DNA of 42,317 bases, taken from NCBI RefSeq assembly GCF_900167415.1, contig NZ_FUWU01000026.1, positions 1-42,317 on the forward strand, in the 5' to 3' direction. This document shows positions 8,267 to 16,895 of this stretch, piece by piece; position 1 is the first letter of the stretch, and each line of letters starts with the position of its first letter. Origin of the DNA: Fibrobacter intestinalis. Its GTDB lineage: Bacteria > Fibrobacterota > Fibrobacteria > Fibrobacterales > Fibrobacteraceae. The position numbers and the translations under genes were made by a program. The notes under the pieces are model-generated. The model was not told the DNA's origin and did no database searches. It was given only the letters and a program-made list of their open reading frames with translations.

Positions 8267-9714
8267 TTTCGATTCTCCAGATATTGGCTGATTTTTTCGA
8301 CTTCTCCGCAGGTTTCCAAAAGCCCGACAAGGGACATCACCGCTTCATAGTTCGCTTTGAGGGTTGCCAGACGCAAGCGCGAAAGGGAAAGTTGCGCATC
8401 AACGACAGCGAGGCTCGTTCCCATTCCTGCATCAAAGGCTTTCTGTTGGTCTTGCAAAGATTCCTTCGCCAGCTCTTCCGTTTTTTGAAGGCTTTCCAGC
8501 TGACCTTTGGCGTGTTCGTATTCGCGGTAGCGTTTTTCCACCAGCAGGGAAATGTTTTGTACTGTCTGGTGCTGCAAACTTTCGACTTCCCGCTCCTGCG
8601 ACTTGGCTTCGGCGATTTTCCCTGTGGTTTCTCCGCCGTGAAAAATGTTCCATTCTACGGCGACTCCCAAAGCCCATTCCGGTTCCAAGATGGTCAGGTC
8701 CTTGGTGTAGAGTTCTTTTTTGCCAAAAAGGGCGACGGTCGGAAAATAGTCGCTGCGAGCTGCCGTAACCGCTCGACCCGCCCGCTTTTTTTCTTGTTCA
8801 AGTTGTTTGATTCCCGGATAATTTTTTTGCGCCCGTTCCTTAAATTCTTTCAGGGACGATTTTAATTCTACAGGTTGAATGGATGTCGTCGCGGTCAATG
8901 CCGTATCGCTGGATCCCAGCGAATTGGCCAGAGCCAACCGGGAAAGCGAAAAATCCCGTTCGGCGTTTTCTTTTTCCGTAACCGCTTCGGCCAAGGCGAC
9001 TTCTGCCCGCAGGCGTTCTGCTCGGGAAATTTGTCCGGCGGCTTCTAGCTTTTGCGCGTGTTCCAAATGCGTTTGAATCGTTTGCAACGCTTCGTTACGG
9101 AGTTCCAGCATTTCTTCGGCCAGTCGCATGGTAAAATAGCGCGCGCAGACTTCGGATAAGACGGCGTTCTCTGTCATGGCGAAGGCGAATTTTTGGGCGT
9201 CGATATTTTCGGAAGAAGCTTTGTATGCTGACAGGATTTTCCCTCCGGTAAAAATCGGCCAGACGAGGGTTGCCGTTGCATTCCAAAACAGGTCGTCTTG
9301 AACTTGGATTTTGAATTTGTCTTCGGGAAGTTGTGCGGCGAATTGATTGCTTCCGGTTCCCGCCGCTTGTTGTGCAAGCATTTGGGCGGTCGCATCGCCG
9401 ACTGTGGGTGCGGTCATCCCATAAACGCTCGCATAGGTGGATGCGTAATTGGAACCGACAATTGCCGTTCGGACGGGGGAAAGGTCGATGGTTATCGGGT
9501 CGTTGATTTTGGTTACTTTGCCGGACAGGGTCAGGGAAGGCATCAAGAGGGAACGCGCTGAAGTTTTCTGGCTTTCCGCTTTTTCTAGATGAGTGCGATT
9601 GACAAGTATTTGCGGATTTTTTTGTTTGGCGACCGCGATGGCGTCGTCGATGGATAAGGGGCTGGCAAAAACGCAAATCCCCCAAAAAGCGATTGAGGCA
9701 AGTACTCGTTTCAT
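8263..9714 (-). CDS. TolC-family outer membrane efflux protein
   Basis: This is an outer-membrane channel of a tripartite exporter. From the chosen start it is 483 residues with a signal peptide (MKRVLASIAFWGICVFA/S), then SIDDAIAVAKQKNPQI, the usual start of the mature TolC fold, and two internally similar helical halves with Ala/Glu-rich coiled coils. The frame extends 12 codons upstream to a TTG at 9750, but the signal peptide begins at ATG 9714. It is the first gene of the minus-strand exporter operon and is divergent from the GH45 gene, with about 225 bases between them. Confidence 0.9.
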   Translation of the reverse strand: MKRVLASIAFWGICVFASPLSIDDAIAVAKQKNPQILVNRTHLEKAESQKTSARSLLMPSLTLSGKVTKINDPITIDLSPVRTAIVGSNYASTYASVYGMTAPTVGDATAQMLAQQAAGTGSNQFAAQLPEDKFKIQVQDDLFWNATATLVWPIFTGGKILSAYKASSENIDAQKFAFAMTENAVLSEVCARYFTMRLAEEMLELRNEALQTIQTHLEHAQKLEAAGQISRAERLRAEVALAEAVTEKENAERDFSLSRLALANSLGSSDTALTATTSIQPVELKSSLKEFKERAQKNYPGIKQLEQEKKRAGRAVTAARSDYFPTVALFGKKELYTKDLTILEPEWALGVAVEWNIFHGGETTGKIAEAKSQEREVESLQHQTVQNISLLVEKRYREYEHAKGQLESLQKTEELAKESLQDQQKAFDAGMGTSLAVVDAQLSLSRLRLATLKANYEAVMSLVGLLETCGEVEKISQYLENRK

Positions 9715-9939
9715 TACGATGAAATTAAAAAAAAATTCAATAGGAGACAAGCGGGTCTCGCTGCTTTTTGTATGGTTTCATTCTGCTTTTTTAACGCTTA
9801 CATTGCAGGAATGCGTGATTCTGGGAACGTTCGCGGAACACTTCTGCAAAGTGTCTATGGAAAATTTACATGGATTTTGGAATTTAGGATTTATTTTATA
9901 GGCTGTTCGAATTTGATTGTCCGACGGGACGAGGTATTT

Positions 9940-11472
9940 ATGAGTGCTCTATTTTCCAAAGCCTTTCTGGCCAAGAATTTTTTGATTTTGTCTTCCGCCA
10001 TTTTTGCATGGAATTGTTCGAGCGATTCCGATTCCAGCACGGGTGGCGATGTAAACCTGCCGGCGGCGGAGTGTGATTTAAGCAAAATTTCTGCGCAATA
10101 TCCCATTTGGACCGGAGCCTATTTTATTTATGCGGACGGTTCGGTGACGGATGGCGCAAATGCGGTCGGCGTTTTTGATTTTGAAAGCGGCAACTTGATG
10201 GACGCCGCGGGCACGGTTATCGGCAATATCCCGAATGTTTTGGAGCAGCCTTATTTTGATGGGACTCATCTGATTTATCGGGATTGCTCGGTGAAGGCTT
10301 TGGATGGCTCTAACGTAGGCATTGTGGATGAAGGCGGGAACATCGTGCCAAATCCCGAATCCTCGTCGTCGGTGGCGGGTGAAGAAAACCCGGCATCTTC
10401 TTCGAGCGAAGCGATGCAGCCCATCGAACCGCAATCTTCATCGTCCGAGGGGATTTCTATACCCGAATCTTCATCGTCGCAAAATGTGGAAAGCTCTTCG
10501 AGTGCAACGAAACCGTCGGGCTCCGGTGAAATGGATCCGAGCGGCTACGAAATTATGAATTACGCTTCGCTTTTAGGAAACGGAAAAGAAGGCTGGAGCT
10601 CCCGCTATTGGGACGCTTGCAAACCGCATTGCTCTTGGCCTGGAAATGTCGATACTTCTAGTCAGGCTGTTTTTGAAGCGAACCACTATGCAGCCAGAAA
10701 CTGCAACATCAACGATTATGAAATTCCCGCTTGGACATTGAGCTACAACGTGCAGCAGTATTGGAAGGGTTATCAGGGAACATCAAGTGCTTGTAGCAGT
10801 GATCGCGGTGGGGGAGCGGGCGGTGCGTTTGTCTGTACCGATATGGCTCCGGTCGCTGTGAATGATACGCTGGCTTATGCTTTTGTGGCTGCTCCGGGTT
10901 CTGGAAACGACGGCTGTGGCAAATGTTACCATATTCAATTCAACGGTGGCAATCACGACGGCAATATCAAGGCGACGCACAAGGCCCTCTCGGGCAAGCA
11001 TATGGTCGTGATGGCTTCGAATATCGGCTATGATGTAGAACAGGGACAATTTGACATGATGGTTCCGGGCGGCGGAGTCGGGTTATACGATGCGCTTTCC
11101 ACCATGGTCAGCGGATCGAATGTAAACTGGGGAGCTCAATTTGGCGGATTCCTTACCGAATGCCAAAAATCCCTCGGTTACGACAACACCGTCGCCAAAT
11201 ACCAATCTTGTATCAAGAGCATGTGCGACGCTGCATTCACCGGTTACAACAACCTGCTCCGCGGCTGCCATTGGTTTGCTGACTGGTATATGGCCGCTGA
11301 CAATCCTACGTATAACTGGGAAGAAGTGGAATGCCCGCAGTATCTGATCGACAAGTATATGACGACTATCAACCGGACGATTTCGACGGATATCGCTTGG
11401 CAAGACGACTGGTCGAGTTATACCGGCGGAGATTTTGAAACGAAGGATTGCGACGACACTGGCTGCCCTTAA
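9940..11472 (+). CDS. GH45 endoglucanase lipoprotein (first of tandem pair)
   Basis: Predicted endo-beta-1,4-glucanase acting on cellulose at the cell surface. The 510-residue protein has a signal peptide ending at Cys26 within FAWNC, an unusual lipobox with Asn before Cys. An N-terminal region with GTVIGNI-type repeats follows, then poly-serine linkers (about 140-190) and a GH45 domain (about 205-510). The catalytic signature is SRYWDACKPHCSW with nucleophile Asp225. The proton donor is Asp372 in GQFDMMVPGGGVG. Many cysteines suggest disulfides. The ATG at 9940 follows GAGG; the frame runs farther upstream, but without a signal peptide. A paralog follows 54 bases downstream. Confidence 0.92.
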   Translation: MSALFSKAFLAKNFLILSSAIFAWNCSSDSDSSTGGDVNLPAAECDLSKISAQYPIWTGAYFIYADGSVTDGANAVGVFDFESGNLMDAAGTVIGNIPNVLEQPYFDGTHLIYRDCSVKALDGSNVGIVDEGGNIVPNPESSSSVAGEENPASSSSEAMQPIEPQSSSSEGISIPESSSSQNVESSSSATKPSGSGEMDPSGYEIMNYASLLGNGKEGWSSRYWDACKPHCSWPGNVDTSSQAVFEANHYAARNCNINDYEIPAWTLSYNVQQYWKGYQGTSSACSSDRGGGAGGAFVCTDMAPVAVNDTLAYAFVAAPGSGNDGCGKCYHIQFNGGNHDGNIKATHKALSGKHMVVMASNIGYDVEQGQFDMMVPGGGVGLYDALSTMVSGSNVNWGAQFGGFLTECQKSLGYDNTVAKYQSCIKSMCDAAFTGYNNLLRGCHWFADWYMAADNPTYNWEEVECPQYLIDKYMTTINRTISTDIAWQDDWSSYTGGDFETKDCDDTGCP

Positions 11473-11526
11473 AAAAATGTCTGGTAAAGTTTTTGGTGAG
11501 AGTGTGTTGGGAAACAAAGAGGATCT

Positions 11527-13407
11527 ATGAAAAAACGTTACTTAGTCACCATTCTGCTGGGCGCTGCGCTTTTGGCGTGGAACTGCGGCGAAAACTCCAG
11601 TTCTTCAGGGACATCGGGCAGTGAAAATCTGCCTGCCACTTCCGACTTTCCTTATTATGTTGGAGGCTTTACCATTGACGCTTCTACGGGTGCCGTCTTT
11701 GATGCGGGCGGAAACGTTGTCGGGCAGCTGAATCCCGATGGCAATGTTCTCAATATGGAAGGGAACATTATCCTTGTCGCCGACACGACGATTCTTCCTG
11801 TGATTACGGATGCGGGATTCCTTGTCAATAAGAATGGTGTTGTCACCGATTTGGAAGGAAACGTTATCGGTTCCTTAAACTCGGACAATTCAACGATTAC
11901 CAAAGAAGATGGTTCGATTATAGATCTTTCGGGCAATGTCATTCAGGAAGGCGATGTGGCGATTTCTAGCGAGGCTATTGAAATTTCGTCGTCGAGCATT
12001 GTCGCGGATACGAGCGCAACCCTCGTTGCTCAAGTTCCTGTCGGGGATGTCTATTCCGATTTGACGGTTCGCGATGCAAATGGAAATGTCATCGGTACAT
12101 TTAATCCGGACACGGGAAATATCACGTTGAACGACGGTTCTGTCGTTACGGTGGATGGAACGCTAGTTTCCGCTCCGTCATCCTCATCCCTCTCGTTGCC
12201 ACTTTCTTCGGCGGTGGACGTGCCTATCTCCAGTTCTTCGCAGACGGCTAGCGTTTCGAGCAGCTCGATGGATACGGGAAACATCACTGTGGTGGGCGAA
12301 TTGACCCAAACGGTTGCCAAGAATGCGCCGATTTCGACGGTGACTTTTAAAAATGTCACTGCAGAACCTTCTCGCAGTTGGAATCTTTACTGGCTGAATA
12401 CGAGTTATGACAAAAATGCGGGAACATATACGGTTTCGGGAACGGTTCCCGAATACTTCTCGGACGGCACGACTAAAGACAATTTTGTCTTTGACGGCGT
12501 GACGATTACTTTGACCATCCATGTTGGCGCAGCTTCCGAAAAGTCTTCTTCTTCTTCGATTCAAGCGGTAAGTTCCAGTTCTTCTGTCCGCTCCAGTTCT
12601 TCGATAGCTCGCAGCAGCTCTTCGGCAAGGTCCAGCTCGTCTGCAAAGAGCAGTTCTTCGGCCAAGTCCAGTTCTTCTGTGATTTCGGGCAACATCGATT
12701 TGGAATACATTTCGGGCGGTGCTTCGGGAAGCGGATTTGCCACGCGTTATTGGGACTGCTGCAAACCGAGCTGTTCTTGGACAGAGAACGCGGGCGCAGG
12801 CAACGAAGCTAAAATGTGTTCGGTAAACGGTAGCGTTATCAGCGATAAAAATGCGCAAAGTGTTTGTCAGGGAGGTTCTGCGGCGACCTGCACCAGCCAG
12901 ATTCCTATCATTGTGAACGACAATCTCGCTTATGCCTTTGCGGCGGTGCCGGCTTCTAACGGCGGCCAGTGCGGGCATTGCTATGCTTTGACTTTCGATG
13001 GAACGGGCAAGTATGAAACGAAAGCCAACCATAAAGCGATAAAAGGCAAGATTCTTGTGGTCATGGCTTCCAATGTGGGAACCGATGTGGCTCAAGGTCA
13101 ATTTGACGTAATGATTCCGGGTGGTGGTGTCGGTATTTATAATGGCTGTGCAAATATGGGTTGGGGCGATATGGGAAAACAGTATGGCGGACTTTTGTCG
13201 GATTGTGAAGATGAAGTCGGCTATAGTGGCGACCTTTTAACCTTGCGTAAAAATTGCTTGACAAAAAAATGCAACAGCGTGTTTGCCAATGATGCCGTGG
13301 CTAAAGAGGGCTGCCTCTTCTTGGCGACTTGGATGCAGGCTGCTGGCAACCCGAATCACACATATCGGGAAGTGAAGTGCCCTGCCGCTCTTCAAGCGCA
13401 ATACTAG
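11527..13407 (+). CDS. GH45 endoglucanase lipoprotein (second of tandem pair)
   Basis: This paralog of the preceding gene has 626 residues. The signal peptide ends LLAWNC (Cys20), with the same Asn-Cys lipobox variant. Next come three repeats containing GNVVG or GNVIG (about residues 55-80, 103-140 and 178-213). A beta-rich, Ig-like module follows (about 252-333, GELTQTVAKNAPISTVTF). Long Ser-rich linkers with Ala/Arg/Lys spacers come next (about 338-385). The GH45 domain closes the protein: ATRYWDCCKPSCSW with nucleophile Asp410, and GQFDVMIPGGGVG with acid Asp527. AGAGGA precedes the ATG. It has more modules than its neighbour, so duplication was probably followed by domain gain or loss. 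A terminator follows. Confidence 0.93.
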   Translation: MKKRYLVTILLGAALLAWNCGENSSSSGTSGSENLPATSDFPYYVGGFTIDASTGAVFDAGGNVVGQLNPDGNVLNMEGNIILVADTTILPVITDAGFLVNKNGVVTDLEGNVIGSLNSDNSTITKEDGSIIDLSGNVIQEGDVAISSEAIEISSSSIVADTSATLVAQVPVGDVYSDLTVRDANGNVIGTFNPDTGNITLNDGSVVTVDGTLVSAPSSSSLSLPLSSAVDVPISSSSQTASVSSSSMDTGNITVVGELTQTVAKNAPISTVTFKNVTAEPSRSWNLYWLNTSYDKNAGTYTVSGTVPEYFSDGTTKDNFVFDGVTITLTIHVGAASEKSSSSSIQAVSSSSSVRSSSSIARSSSSARSSSSAKSSSSAKSSSSVISGNIDLEYISGGASGSGFATRYWDCCKPSCSWTENAGAGNEAKMCSVNGSVISDKNAQSVCQGGSAATCTSQIPIIVNDNLAYAFAAVPASNGGQCGHCYALTFDGTGKYETKANHKAIKGKILVVMASNVGTDVAQGQFDVMIPGGGVGIYNGCANMGWGDMGKQYGGLLSDCEDEVGYSGDLLTLRKNCLTKKCNSVFANDAVAKEGCLFLATWMQAAGNPNHTYREVKCPAALQAQY

Positions 13408-13432
13408 TCGAATCTGAATATCTTTGTTTTTC

Positions 13433-13463
13433 AAATGCTCGGCGAAAAGTCGGGCATTTTTTT
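13433..13463 (+). terminator. Terminator after the GH45 pair
   Basis: A 9-bp stem, AAATGCTCG with CGGGCATTT (one wobble), has a 9-nt loop and a T run. It starts 26 bases after the stop of the second GH45 gene. Confidence 0.88.
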
Positions 13464-13489
13464 AGGGGTTTATATACATAGTCCTCCAA

Positions 13490-13660
13490 GGGACTCAGTT
13501 TTCAGTTGTCAGTTCTAACTCCCAACTCTTAACTCTTAACTCTTAACCGGTCCCTGTCCTTCGGCAGGCTTAGGGTCCGTAGTTTAGTGCACCTCGGCAA
13601 GTTCGGTAACCGCTTGTCGAACTAATCGAAGGGCACTAGTCGCTAATCCCTAACTTTTTG
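13490..13660. repeat. Intergenic mosaic repeat, copy 2
   Basis: The stretch holds CAGTTTTCAGTTGTCAGTT, repeated AACTCTTAACTCTTAACC, then CCTTCGGCAGGCTTAGGG, GCTTGTCGAACTAATCGAAGG and CGCTAATCCCTAAC, the same phrases as copy 1. It fills most of the 346-base gap between the GH45 and GH10 genes. The last 90 bases of that gap are AT-rich and probably hold the GH10 promoter. Confidence 0.75.
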
Positions 13661-13753
13661 TAGATGCGTCATGGATTATTTATCCATAAAATCTGTTTTG
13701 GCGGAAAAATACGGGAAGGGGTTTGAAAATAGATTGAAGAAAAAGGGTACAAT

Positions 13754-15610
13754 ATGAAAAAATTTCTTTTATTTGTGAGCTTCGCCATGTATTCGATGGC
13801 TGCGGCAGAGCCTCTTGCTGGGGGCGGTGCAAAATTTCTGGGAAACATTACGACGAGTGGCCAGATTCGCAGCGACATGGGCGATCTTTGGAATCAGATT
13901 ACGCCGGAAAACGGTTGCAAATGGGGTTCCATCCATTCGCTTTCTAATGGCAACAGTGGTACGAGTCGGTTCGCCTGGGACAATTACGACAAGTGCGAAA
14001 GCGCATACAACTGGGCAAAAGAAAAGCCCGGCGAGCGGCATTTTAAATTCCATGCGCTGGTATGGGGCTCGCAATACCCGAATTTCCTTTGCAAAAAGAA
14101 AAACCCCGGCATTACGGTGGAGCAGACCAGGCAATACATTACGGAATGGTTTGATGCTGTTGCGGCCAAATTTCCTGATTTGGAATACATTGACGTGGTG
14201 AACGAAGCGATTTGGGCCGGAGACAATTACCATTCTGGTTACGGAAAACCTGCTCAAGGTGCAAATGGCATCAGCACGGATGATACCGAATGCGGAGGCT
14301 CTTACATTATTGAAGCGCTCGGCGGCGACTCAATTGTGAATGGCAAGCACCAGTACAATTTTATCACAACGGCGTTTAAGATGGCCCGCGAACGCTGGCC
14401 GAAAGCGGTGCTGATTTACAATGACTACAATACTCTCACTTGGCAGATGAATGAAGGCATCGAACTTATCCAGACGATTGTCAAGAACGGTGCGCCGGTC
14501 GATGTTTATGGCCAGCAGGCGCACGATTGCAAGGGCATGAGCAAAACCGATTTTGAAAACAAGCTGACCAAGATCCATCAAGAAACGGGACTTCCGCTAT
14601 TGATTTCGGAATACGACATTGGTGAAGCGGACGACGAGAAACAGAAAACCGACTATGCAAATCATATTCCCTTTATGTGGGAAACGCCGTGGATTGCAGG
14701 TATTACCATCTGGGGGTATATTGACGGGGCGACTTGGGCAGCGAATACCGGACTTATTAAGAATGGGCAGGATCGCGCAGCGATGACTTGGCTGAAGCAA
14801 TACTTTGCGGAAAATTTGGACAAGGGACGCAATGAAGTGTCGTTCGATCCAGTGGAACCAGAATCGCAGAAACCTTTTAAAGGAATTGCTTCGGCGATTC
14901 CAGGGAAAATTGAAGCGGAAGATTTTGATATTCCGGGCGTCGGGAGCGGGAACGAGTCCTATAGCGATGATGCGGAAAATCACGGCGATTCGGATTATCG
15001 CGAAGGAACCGGTGTAGATCTTTATAAGAAGGCGACGGGTATCGTTGTCGGCTACAATGCCAAAGGCGACTGGCTTGAATGGACTGTGAATGTGCAGAAA
15101 GCCGGAACATATACTTTTTTTGCGGCTGTGGCTGCGGCGAATAGCGGTTCCAGTTTTCAACTCTCATTGGATGGCGTAAATATCTCTTCGGAAATCGCAG
15201 TGCCAGCGGCGTCTTCGGGCGAAGAAAATTACGAAGATTATAACAATGTTTCGGAAAATGTGGAACTCCCTGCGGGCGAACATATTCTGCGATTGACGGT
15301 GACGGGTGCATGGTTCGATTTGGACTACTTCACTTTTGTCGCTGGAGCCAATGCGGATGATCCGGAACCGATTCAAAAAGAAGAACCTTCGGCGATAGCT
15401 TCTGACAATCTGCATTTTGACGCTGCTCATGTTTTGGCGGACTATGATGTCTTTGATATGCAGGGAGTGCGTATGGGACGACTCAGCGCCTACGGCATTC
15501 ACGAAGCGGTTCGTTTGGTCAAGGAAAGCGATTACTTGAAAAATCAAGGCGTCTATTACATCCGTTCCAGAAAGACAAATCAAATGAGGGCCGTTCGCAT
15601 CGTCCGCTAA
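13754..15610 (+). CDS. GH10 endo-beta-1,4-xylanase with CBM6-like module
   Basis: Predicted secreted xylanase attacking the xylan backbone. It has 618 residues with a Sec signal peptide (cleavage near Ala18) and a GH10 barrel (about 25-355). The acid/base Glu151 lies in DVVNEAIW and the nucleophile Glu286 in LISEYD. A CBM6-like carbohydrate-binding module spans about 380-525 (GKIEAEDFD, GDWLEWTVNV, FDLDYFTF). A C-terminal module (about 555-618) contains VFDMQGVRMGRL and GVYYIRS, ends in basic residues, and resembles the basic terminal domain of Fibrobacter fibrolytic enzymes and, more loosely, Por-type sorting tails. The start follows AAGGG. It sits on the same strand as the two GH45 genes but behind its own promoter region. 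Confidence 0.94.
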   Translation: MKKFLLFVSFAMYSMAAAEPLAGGGAKFLGNITTSGQIRSDMGDLWNQITPENGCKWGSIHSLSNGNSGTSRFAWDNYDKCESAYNWAKEKPGERHFKFHALVWGSQYPNFLCKKKNPGITVEQTRQYITEWFDAVAAKFPDLEYIDVVNEAIWAGDNYHSGYGKPAQGANGISTDDTECGGSYIIEALGGDSIVNGKHQYNFITTAFKMARERWPKAVLIYNDYNTLTWQMNEGIELIQTIVKNGAPVDVYGQQAHDCKGMSKTDFENKLTKIHQETGLPLLISEYDIGEADDEKQKTDYANHIPFMWETPWIAGITIWGYIDGATWAANTGLIKNGQDRAAMTWLKQYFAENLDKGRNEVSFDPVEPESQKPFKGIASAIPGKIEAEDFDIPGVGSGNESYSDDAENHGDSDYREGTGVDLYKKATGIVVGYNAKGDWLEWTVNVQKAGTYTFFAAVAAANSGSSFQLSLDGVNISSEIAVPAASSGEENYEDYNNVSENVELPAGEHILRLTVTGAWFDLDYFTFVAGANADDPEPIQKEEPSAIASDNLHFDAAHVLADYDVFDMQGVRMGRLSAYGIHEAVRLVKESDYLKNQGVYYIRSRKTNQMRAVRIVR

Positions 15611-15641
15611 TTTGGCAAGATTCCCATCTCTCACACCAAAG

Positions 15642-15669
15642 AACTCCGCAGAAATCCTGCGGAGTTTTT
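15642..15669 (+). terminator. Terminator after the GH10 xylanase gene
   Basis: A perfect 10-bp stem AACTCCGCAG / CTGCGGAGTT with loop AAATC is followed by T. Confidence 0.92.
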
Positions 15670-15774
15670 GGATGTTATGTCCTACACGGAAAAAACGGGA
15701 ATGATGGACTGTCCTTTACCAAATACATACAAGTTAATTTTTTTTTCACGTCTGAACTTCTTTTCGCAAGGGAA

Positions 15775-15870
15775 ACTCAGTTATTAGTTCCCAGTTCCCT
15801 GTTCCAACTCCCAACTCTTAACCGGTCCCTAGGCCTGTTGAAGGGCACTCGCCGCTGGTCGCTAATCACT
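15775..15870. repeat. Intergenic mosaic repeat, copy 3
   Basis: CAGTTATTAGTTCCCAGTT, CAACTCCCAACTCTTAACC, GGTCCCTAGGCCTGTTGAAGG and GCTAATCACTA repeat the phrases of copies 1 and 2. It lies in the gap between the convergent xylanase and HAD genes. Confidence 0.7.
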
Positions 15871-15903
15871 ACCAGCATTCGCTATTTCTCGTTCTTTGGA
15901 AAA

Positions 15904-16869
15904 TCAGGTGTTCAAATGCGAAGGTGGACGGGATGCACTTTGCTGTATATTTTGCTGTTGTTTTTGTACCAGATTTTCTGCAATGCGAGTCACCTGTTCA
16001 AAGAGCCACATCCCCGTCATCGAATCTTCCCGGTAATCCGCTTCGCCATACATTTGAATCCGACGGTCTTGGCGGAGAGAGTCCACCTGGCGCATCGCTA
16101 CCCGATCCTTTGCCGGATAAATGGCGTAAGTTACACCGCCCGATTGGTTCAAAATGCTGAACGCAGGCACGTCGGACGGTCCATCGGCAATGTAAATCAT
16201 ATTTTCAAAAGGAATCCGACGATTGCTTTTTTCTATTTGGGAATTGACGTCAATGCTATCGGGAAATTTATTGGAACCTTTATTTATTTCAAAAAGGTAG
16301 CGCGTTTTGGACGTGTTGTCCAGAGCCGTCGCAATCTGTGAAATCTCTCCCTCTTCCGCCGGTTTTCCGCTTTGCAAAAATCCGGGTTGAGCAGGCTCTT
16401 CAATAAATTCGCAGCCAAAAATGCCATCGACAAAAGGTGCCACAGCACTGCCCCGAATCGTTTCGGCAAATCCCGTGCTGACCACATAATGCTCCAGCTT
16501 GATTCCGGCTTTCTGAAATTTCTCGTCTTCTTCAATCCGTTTTTTGATGAGCGGGAAAAATTCTGGAAGCCCCGGAAAATATTCCAGCTCTTGCCCGCAC
16601 TCCCGTAAGATTTTATTCGAAAGCCCTTTCATTTTTCCCGACTTGACGTAGGTTAAAATATGATTCAGGTACGATGTGTCCCGATTGACGTGGATTCCTC
16701 GGGCGGCGTAAAATCCGGGGAGCGCATTGACTTCTTTCCAAAACGCTGCGCCGTCTATCCCGAACCGTTTAAAAAGCGGAACCTGCATATAGTCCCGAAT
16801 AAGGGTCTTGTCAAAATCCCAGACCATCGCGATGATGTTCTGTTCAAAGGGCCTTGCCGTTTCTGCCAT
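15904..16869 (-). CDS. HAD-family phosphatase
   Basis: Cytosolic haloacid-dehalogenase-type hydrolase of 321 residues. Motif I is WDFDKTLI near residue 17, where the first Asp would be the phosphorylated nucleophile and the second the acid/base. Motif II is the STG in YVVSTGFAE, and the Mg-binding motif IV is IADGPSDVPAF. A large helical cap lies between motif I and motif II. The substrate cannot be told from sequence. The ATG follows GGAG. It is the last gene of a three-gene minus-strand set with the M23 protein (26-base gap) and a small coiled-coil protein. Confidence 0.85.
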   Translation of the reverse strand: MAETARPFEQNIIAMVWDFDKTLIRDYMQVPLFKRFGIDGAAFWKEVNALPGFYAARGIHVNRDTSYLNHILTYVKSGKMKGLSNKILRECGQELEYFPGLPEFFPLIKKRIEEDEKFQKAGIKLEHYVVSTGFAETIRGSAVAPFVDGIFGCEFIEEPAQPGFLQSGKPAEEGEISQIATALDNTSKTRYLFEINKGSNKFPDSIDVNSQIEKSNRRIPFENMIYIADGPSDVPAFSILNQSGGVTYAIYPAKDRVAMRQVDSLRQDRRIQMYGEADYREDSMTGMWLFEQVTRIAENLVQKQQQNIQQSASRPPSHLNT

Positions 16870-16895
16870 TTTAAATCTCCGCGCGTTGGGAAAAA

